From the NCBI RefSeq assembly GCF_001039355.2, contig NW_019775993.1, positions 64,379 through 114,229 of the forward strand: a stretch of 49,851 nucleotides of DNA, given 5' to 3'. Position 1 is the stretch's first letter; each line of letters starts with the position of its first letter. This DNA is from Lingula anatina. Taxonomy: Eukaryota; Brachiopoda; Lingulata; Lingulida; Lingulidae. Of the stretch, positions 36,951 through 45,100 are shown in pieces. The notes beneath the pieces were generated by a model. It was given only the letters and a program-made list of their open reading frames with translations, was not told where the DNA came from and did no database searches. The position numbers were made by a program, and so were the translations under genes.

Positions 36951-39091
36951 CAGCATATGAAAGTAGTCTAGCTGTTCTCATTATAACAACTATACACACA
37001 TTTTAGAAACAAACTGTAGCCAAACTGATATTGCCTTAAATTACCATTTATAAATGACTTTTTTGCCTTTTTTAAACATTTTGTAAAGAAAATTTATAAG
37101 GGTGTCACACATATATCATAAACATTCAAAAACATACAATTTTTAAACAAATGTTGGTAAACGCATTTTTGGTGGTGGTAAATGTATATTATTAACATGC
37201 AAAACCATGCTATGTATTTAAGATATTTGAAGCACAATATCACATTATGTTTATACATATTTCTATACATTATCTAGCTGAGCAGCAGTGTTCTAGCTCT
37301 GAGGCAACCACCTGTAGTAATGCTGGAGCAGTCAACCCCACCTGTGCGGTCATCAGTGGGGTGCCCACTTGTTCCTGCCCAGATAACTATGCCCTGGACA
37401 GTGACATGAAGTGCATTGGTCAGTTTATTGTGTTTTAATGAGGGAATTGTATTTAAAATAGAAGAAGATAAAGATAAAGCTAATAATGAAATGTCTTTGC
37501 GTGATCGGTGTCAAGTAGTACTCAGTTACAGTAACCAAATTTTGGCAATGCCAAAATGAAGGAAAAATTTTGGAAAATGATAATTGTTAAAAAATTACAA
37601 TAACACATTGAAAATTATTTAGAACTTTACTTTTAGAATTATTACTTAAGAATGCTCATATCATAAAAATTACTTTTGAAATGAGGCATGCATGTTTGCA
37701 GTAAATATGCTTGATGAGAAAAATTAATGTTAATGCCATGTCTTTACCAGTATAAAATATTCAACAAAAAATTAAAATGTTTCAGATGTGAACGAGTGTC
37801 TGGGCTCCCATCAGTGTCTGCCAGCAGGTGTCGCCACCTGTACCAATATCGTTGGAGGATACAACTGCTCCTGCAGCTCAGGGTACAAACTGGATCTGAA
37901 CCAGAGAACTTGTATTGGTATGGAGTATTCTTTATTAATTGATTGTTTGAATAAACTTTTGACTGATTGGTTGTCAAAGTGATTGGTTGATTAATTGATT
38001 AGTTTATTGTTTGATTGGCTGGTTGGTTGGTTGGTTGATTGGTTGGTTGGTTGTATTACTGATTGATTTGTGATTGAGTACAGTTGATTTATGATTAACT
38101 TGTATAGGTTTATAGGAGTTGGCAATTCTTTAAAAGTTCTTAAACAGATTTTTAAAAATAAGGTCTTTTCCTATTTTAGATAATCCAGTAATGATTGAAA
38201 TCAAGTAAAAAAATTATCAGGTGCAATATCTTTGATTCAGTAATCTTTCTTCCCTATTTTAGATGTGGATGAGTGCACAGAGACCACAGCAGGTGGCGCT
38301 GCCCTACATAACTGTGATCTTACAAAAGGCTCCTGCACCAACACTGATGGTGGTTATACCTGCAGTTGCTCTGGTGGCTACAACCTGAATGCAGATGGGA
38401 TCACTTGTGATGGTATGTGTGATTTTCACTGTGCATGCAGCTTATATTTCATCCCGATGATTTACAAATTATATTCCGACCTTACTTGACTAGTATGTGG
38501 CAGTGTCCAAGAATTTTGAATGATCATTACATGGATAATAATTCTCTTTTGGTGTATTCAGAGGATCTTGTTTTTGCAGAAGGTCTATACTGGTAGTTGA
38601 ATGTCAAAGTCATATAAAACTTAGTTGATTGCCATTCAGTTATTTTTTGCTTGGATGACAAAATTGTTGAGTCAATAGCAGCTGGTGTATTTTGCAATTA
38701 GCATTGATGCAACTTCTAAAAGATCTACTTTTGCTTATAACTTAAATTAATTGGGTTATTAAAATTCTGTTGTGCACCTCGTGCTTTATAAGCAATTCCT
38801 TGTAGATTGCATTATGTTATAAAATGTATTAATATTTCATGTATATTTTAAGTATAGAATTTACATTAAATATACATATTTGTACAATATAATAATTTTT
38901 ATAGACAAAGATGAATGTGCCTCCGCAACAACCAATGATTGTGACAAGAATTATGCATCCTGTAACAACACTGTTGGCAGTTACAGTTGTGCCTGTAACA
39001 CTGGCTACACTGGAGATGGCTTCATCTGTGCCGGTAAGTGGGAACATTCTAACTGACATCACCGTATAAAATGTTTTCTTAAAGATTGTTG

Positions 39092-39156
<65 letters not shown>

Positions 39157-42100
39157 AACACACACACACACACAAACACACCACATAGATGAAAAGTGAT
39201 TCTGTAGACAAATGCACAAACACGAACATATTCACACAATATAAAGTCCATGTATATATAATTCCTGTTCTAGATGAGAATGAGTGTAGTCGTGCTGACC
39301 AGGGTGGGTGTATCCAGGGCTGCACCAACAACATGGGAAGCTACTCTTGCTTCTGTGGAAATGGCTACGTTCTTAATGCAGATGGATATAGTTGTGATGG
39401 TGAGTTATTGTAATTCATGTTATTTTTTTCAATTCCTCCCCTCATTTTTTATCCATTTTTTAAAATTAAAGCAAGTATTCTTATGCTGGTAAACTGTATC
39501 TGATGATATAAGTCAGTCTTGCTTTAATTAATTGTTATGATTTAATTTTTGCTCGACTTGATTTTTGGTGACATGTTTTCCTATTCTAAAAATAATTCAT
39601 TATAATTCCTTGTTTTTTCATTATTTTCTTTATTTTGAAGTTCACTCATTCCTAAAAATGATTTTCCCATTTTTACAATCACAGAAAGTTTGGCGCATCA
39701 TTTCTTTTATCACAAAAAGTCTCCCACTTTCAAATTGATAAAATTTATGTACAATTTATATAAAAGAAATAGATCTTGCACCAGAGTGAAATAAAATAAA
39801 AAAACTATTCTCATACACATTTCCAGATTATGATGAGTGTGCTTTGGAAGCAGACCATGGATGTTATTCCAGTGTCTATTGTAATAACACTGTTGGTAGT
39901 TATATCTGTACCTGCCCCACAGACTTTGTGCTCAAAGCAGACGGCACCACTTGTGAACGTGAGTAGAAGTTTAAAGTTTGACATTTGATTAGTTAAAAAC
40001 TGAAAAAATAAACTAGTGCATGACCTGTAGAAAAGTTTTTTTTGTGTTTCATATTTTGTTTTCAAAAATTTCATATTAGTTTCATAAGTTTTCAAAATTT
40101 ATTCATGATTTGATACAACCTTAAAGATGAACAGCAGTAACAGCAATTGTGAACAGACCATTTGTTCAGTTTGGCCATTTTTATGATAATAATGTCAAAA
40201 GATTCCAAAGGACACTAAATTAAAGAACAGGTTATGTGGAGTCCACTTTGGAGTCTTCTGTATTTTCATTTCCTGTAGTGTTTATATATTTCATAATTTT
40301 AATATTAATATTTTAATCCATATGTAGCTGCTAACCAGTGTGACAGTGGCCACGGCTGCTCTTACATGTGTGCCAAGATCAACAACACTGATGTCTGTCA
40401 ATGTGCTAAAGGCTACAACCTGGCCAGTGATGGCAAGAACTGCACAGGTAAATGTACTGGTAGAATAGGATAATAATTTACTATCACATTTAACCACAGT
40501 TTAAAATTAATTTTTTTATGTGATCTATTGATAAAGTGTACAATTTCTGTTAATAGTTTTGTCAGGTTAAAGGTTGGATCATAGTAGTGTAATAGTACTC
40601 ATTATAAACAATTACTGCTGTTGGGTAAAATTGGTGTGTTTAGAAAGTGCTTTGACTGAGTTTGTTGTAGTGTCACTGATGGCATAAAGTATTTGTTGGG
40701 CCAAAGACTAGCTTAAAAAATTGGTCTAAACTTATGATTCAAATCAAAAATGGTCTTCTTTGACTGAAGATTGATCAAAAGAAGTTTAATTATTAAATGA
40801 AATATTGCTCGCCTTTTTCTAACAAGAAAGACATAACTTACATTTCAGACCAACACTTTCAGTCTTAATTTAAATGGAATACTTTAAATTCACCTTCAGC
40901 TTGAAAATCAGACAATTGATTGCAGCATTCAGTCAAAACATTATCTGTTTGAGGTAATGCAATCAATCATTTTACGTTGTTCACATCTTCTGGACATATA
41001 TTTCAGATATTGACGAGTGCGCCTCCAGCAGTACCCACTCTTGTTTGACATCTGACAATGTCCGCTGCGTCAACGACCCAGGCACTTTCCACTGTGAGTG
41101 TATTGACTCCACTCAGTACCAACAGGTGGAGTCTAAGAAGTGTATTGGTAAGTATTCCCGTAAATGATAATTGTTTAGTGTCAGTAATCTCATCAGATGA
41201 TGTTGTGAGTGTGTGAAAGCTTAATATTTATTCATTTATTAATTAAGTTATTTTAACCACTCAGGTTTGATCCTTTTCTGGATATGGTAATAATAATAAT
41301 TGAATGTTAAAACTACAAATTATTGTCACGTTAAATGAGATATAAGGGACAATGAATTTTTTTCTAAGGACTGAGTGAAAATGAAAAGGGAAAAAGTGTA
41401 TTTGATATTTAGTGTAATAAAAGAGTTCCAGGTATTGATATTGTGTCCTTGTCAAGTTTCACAATTTACTTGACATTTTAGGCAGGTTTAATCTACCTAT
41501 GCAGTCTTGAAAATATCAGTTTAGACAGAGGCATAAAATATGAATTATAATAAGAAAAATTGATAAAAAGAAAAATATGTGAGATTATAATTATATAAAT
41601 AAATGAATGTTTTAACACTTACTTGTTACATTTTGAAATATTACAGATATTGATGAGTGTTCAGCTATGACAGCCACCTGTTCTGCTAACTCTGTCTGCG
41701 TCAACGAGGCTCCTGGTTATCGCTGTGACTGCGTTGCTGGGTACAGAATGGTGGCAGGGACTTGTGTTGGTAAGATAAAGAATAGAATTGTACATTTTTG
41801 TTGATTTTTTAAAAAAAATTATGTATTGGATTTTAATTTTGTGATAAACGAAACCATCTCTTTGCATTACCTTGGAAAGGCTTTTTTTAACTGTGTGGAA
41901 ATTACATGGGTATACATTTACATATGGGACTTAATTGATATATAGACAAAAGTGACAGTCAACATACTCAGTCTTCATACAAAAATGGCCCACTAACATT
42001 TTTCTTTTATTTTTCTTGCTTAGTATATTATTAACAATAGCAGTTTCTAAGTACCATTTTTATTTTGCAGACATTGACGAGTGCGCGGAGGGCAGCCATG

Positions 42101-45100
42101 CCTGTCATGCTACCCTGGGTAGCTGCACCAACACGCAGGGCGCGTACACTTGCGCTTGTATTGCTGGATACACTGGCGATGGCGTGAGCTGTGCCGACAT
42201 TGATGAATGCACTTCGTCTGATTCTGGTGGCTGTGATGTCATTCGTGGGCGTGGTCAGTGTCACAATTATCCAGGCACCTACAACTGCAGCTGCCGTACT
42301 GGATATCTCTTGGCAGATGATAGACATCTTTGCGATGGTAAGTGGCCTTGACCTTGTTGAGAGACTTTAAGTGTTAATCTGGAGATTGCTGCATTGTGTT
42401 AAAATTGCACAAAAAATGAATGAATTGCATCAAATAGATGGCATTTAAGTTTACGATAATATTCACTTTCAATCAACACCAATAATATTATGGTATGTTG
42501 TCTCTTTAGTTTTATAAATGTGCAAATAGCACATAGATGTGTATTATCACTTTTAATAAAATAATATTGATATAATAATTGTTTTAATGTCCTTATTTTT
42601 TTGTAAGCCATAATTGTAACACCCCACTTTAATTTGAAAATAGATGAAACATTATTGCTTTATTGATAATAATTATTTTAAATATTATTATTATTATTAT
42701 TAAATTTATTATCTCGTTATTTCAGACATCAATGAATGTGATGCCTCTAACCCACAACACGATTGTACCCAGCTGTGTGTCAACGTTGCTGGTACTTTCC
42801 GCTGCGACTGCCAGTCAGGATTTGTCCTGGCCGCAGACCAGAAGAACTGCACACGTAGGTCAAAATTAACATTAAAAAACTCATAAAAATTGCTAAGGTC
42901 AGCTTTGAATTTGTTAGTTGTGAAGGAGGAAGAGTTCTGCTTTTTATCCAAAAAATAACTGTAAGCAGTAAATAAGCTGAAATACAGCATTGAAAAAGAA
43001 AAAAAAACACATTATTATTTTGTTTGTCTGTAGGGTTTGCTTTTTGATTAAAACTAATTATATTTAAAATTCTTTTAACAGACATGACATGTTCAATATC
43101 TGTTTGAATTCTGATTGTTCATTTATTGTAATATATTAAGCAAAATATTATTTGGATCTTAACCTGTGCAAGATTTAAGACACAAGGTACAATTATTATG
43201 ATGAACAAAAAGAGACATTTTCATTTAATTGTTTAAAAAATTATATTTGATTCCAGTGAAGACCACCTGCTCTGCTGGTCATGGCTGTAGTGACCTGTGT
43301 GCAGTGGTCAGTGGTGTGGACACCTGCTTGTGCCAGAATGATTTCTACAAACTGGACACTGATGGAAAGACTTGTATTGGTAAATATAATACAATGTTTA
43401 CAATATAGTTCATTGTGGTAGCATATTATACAAGAGCACGGAGTCTTGCAGTACCATCACTACATATTTTCTGTCTTTTGACATATAGAATATATAAATA
43501 AACTTAAATGTTTTACTTAATTTTCTGTGTTAGATTATTGTTATATTGTTATTGTCTTTACAGTACTTAATATTTCTTTACATGGAATAAAAATAGGTAT
43601 TTACTAGGTAATTAAATTTTTTAATTATTTCAGACAAGGATGAGTGTACAGAGAGCAACCCATGTATTGGCAGTAACATTCAATGCCTCAACTTGATCGG
43701 TGGCTATCAATGCTCATGTACAAATGGATACAAACTCAGTGCAAGTGGAGTGGAATGCAAAGGTTGGAAATTAGAAAAAAAATCAAATAATGCTCTCAAA
43801 TTTTCATATTGCATATCTATCAACTGCATTTTTTACCTGTTGGGAATTAAAATTTCACAATGCTTGTTTTGAAATGTTCTGGTGCAATTTATCAATAGAA
43901 GTCTCTTATCTCAGTCATATCAGCTTTTGAACAAAAAAATAACATGGTGATATAACCTGTGTGACAAGTATATTTGAAATTCTGAACAGATCGTGATGGA
44001 GGATTCTCAGCCTGGGGCAACTGGTCTACTTGTACAGTAACCTGTGCTGGTGGAACCCAATGGAGGAACCGTTCCTGTACAAACCCAACACAGGTTGGCA
44101 ATGGCTTGCCTTGCTCTGGAAACGTCACAGAGACTCAGACTTGCAACACTGAGTACTGCCCATGTAAGTCTTATTTTTTTCTAACAGTGTCTTTTGTTTA
44201 TAAATTGAAATTATTGTGTGACGAGAGTTTAAGGCCTGAAATACTGAATACAGTACATGTAAGCATGTTTTTCTGAGTGGAAAAGAGATATGGGGCAATG
44301 ATATTTAGGTTTGAAACAACTTTTTGTTGAGGATTTTTCTTTCTGCATTTTCATTGTAATCTAATATTGGCTATATAATCAGTTTGAAAGATTGCATCTC
44401 CATTGCTTTTTTATTTGGCATTGTGACATTGATAAGGTGCTAGTTCATCCAATTTGAAAAACTTGCTTTTGCATTTTGTTTCCAGTGAGTGAAACAGAGA
44501 ACAACTATGGTGTCATTGTGTCTCTGGGCGGAGTCACAGTGGATCAGGTATGGCATGCTAGTATTTTCTACCCCAACATGATTTAAATAATTATATATCC
44601 CCTACCCTGAGTAGTATAAGAATTTTAAAGGCTTTGATGACAAACACACAATATAGGTTTATTGATTAATATATGACCAGCTGATAATAATTTGAAAAGT
44701 GGAATCAATCAGTAATGCTTCAGATAATTGTTTCAAGTTTGTTTTGGTATCCTAGTTAGGTGATTTATTGGTAAATATTGGTAATAATTTGAAGAATGGA
44801 ATAAACCAGTAATGTTTCTGACAAATAGTTGTGTTTCAAATATGTTTTGTTTTGATATCGTAGTGTACATAATTTAATCAAATGTATTGTATGGGGTACA
44901 CTATGAAATGCGATAACAGTAATTTACGTATGTCACATACAAACCATTTTCACAGGTGACAGCCATCAAGGACCATATTGTTAATGTCATTGTTGGAGCC
45001 CTGAATGACCACTGTAAACAACCATCTGAGTACAGCACCTGTTGCCCCAACAGTGGGTCTCTGTGAGTATAATTCATACGTGACAGCTTAAAAAATTTCT

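Noticed and set aside
38829-39251. Minus-strand open frame with a long Arg-Glu repeat
   Set aside because: It is the translation of the (TC)27 microsatellite and flanking intron.
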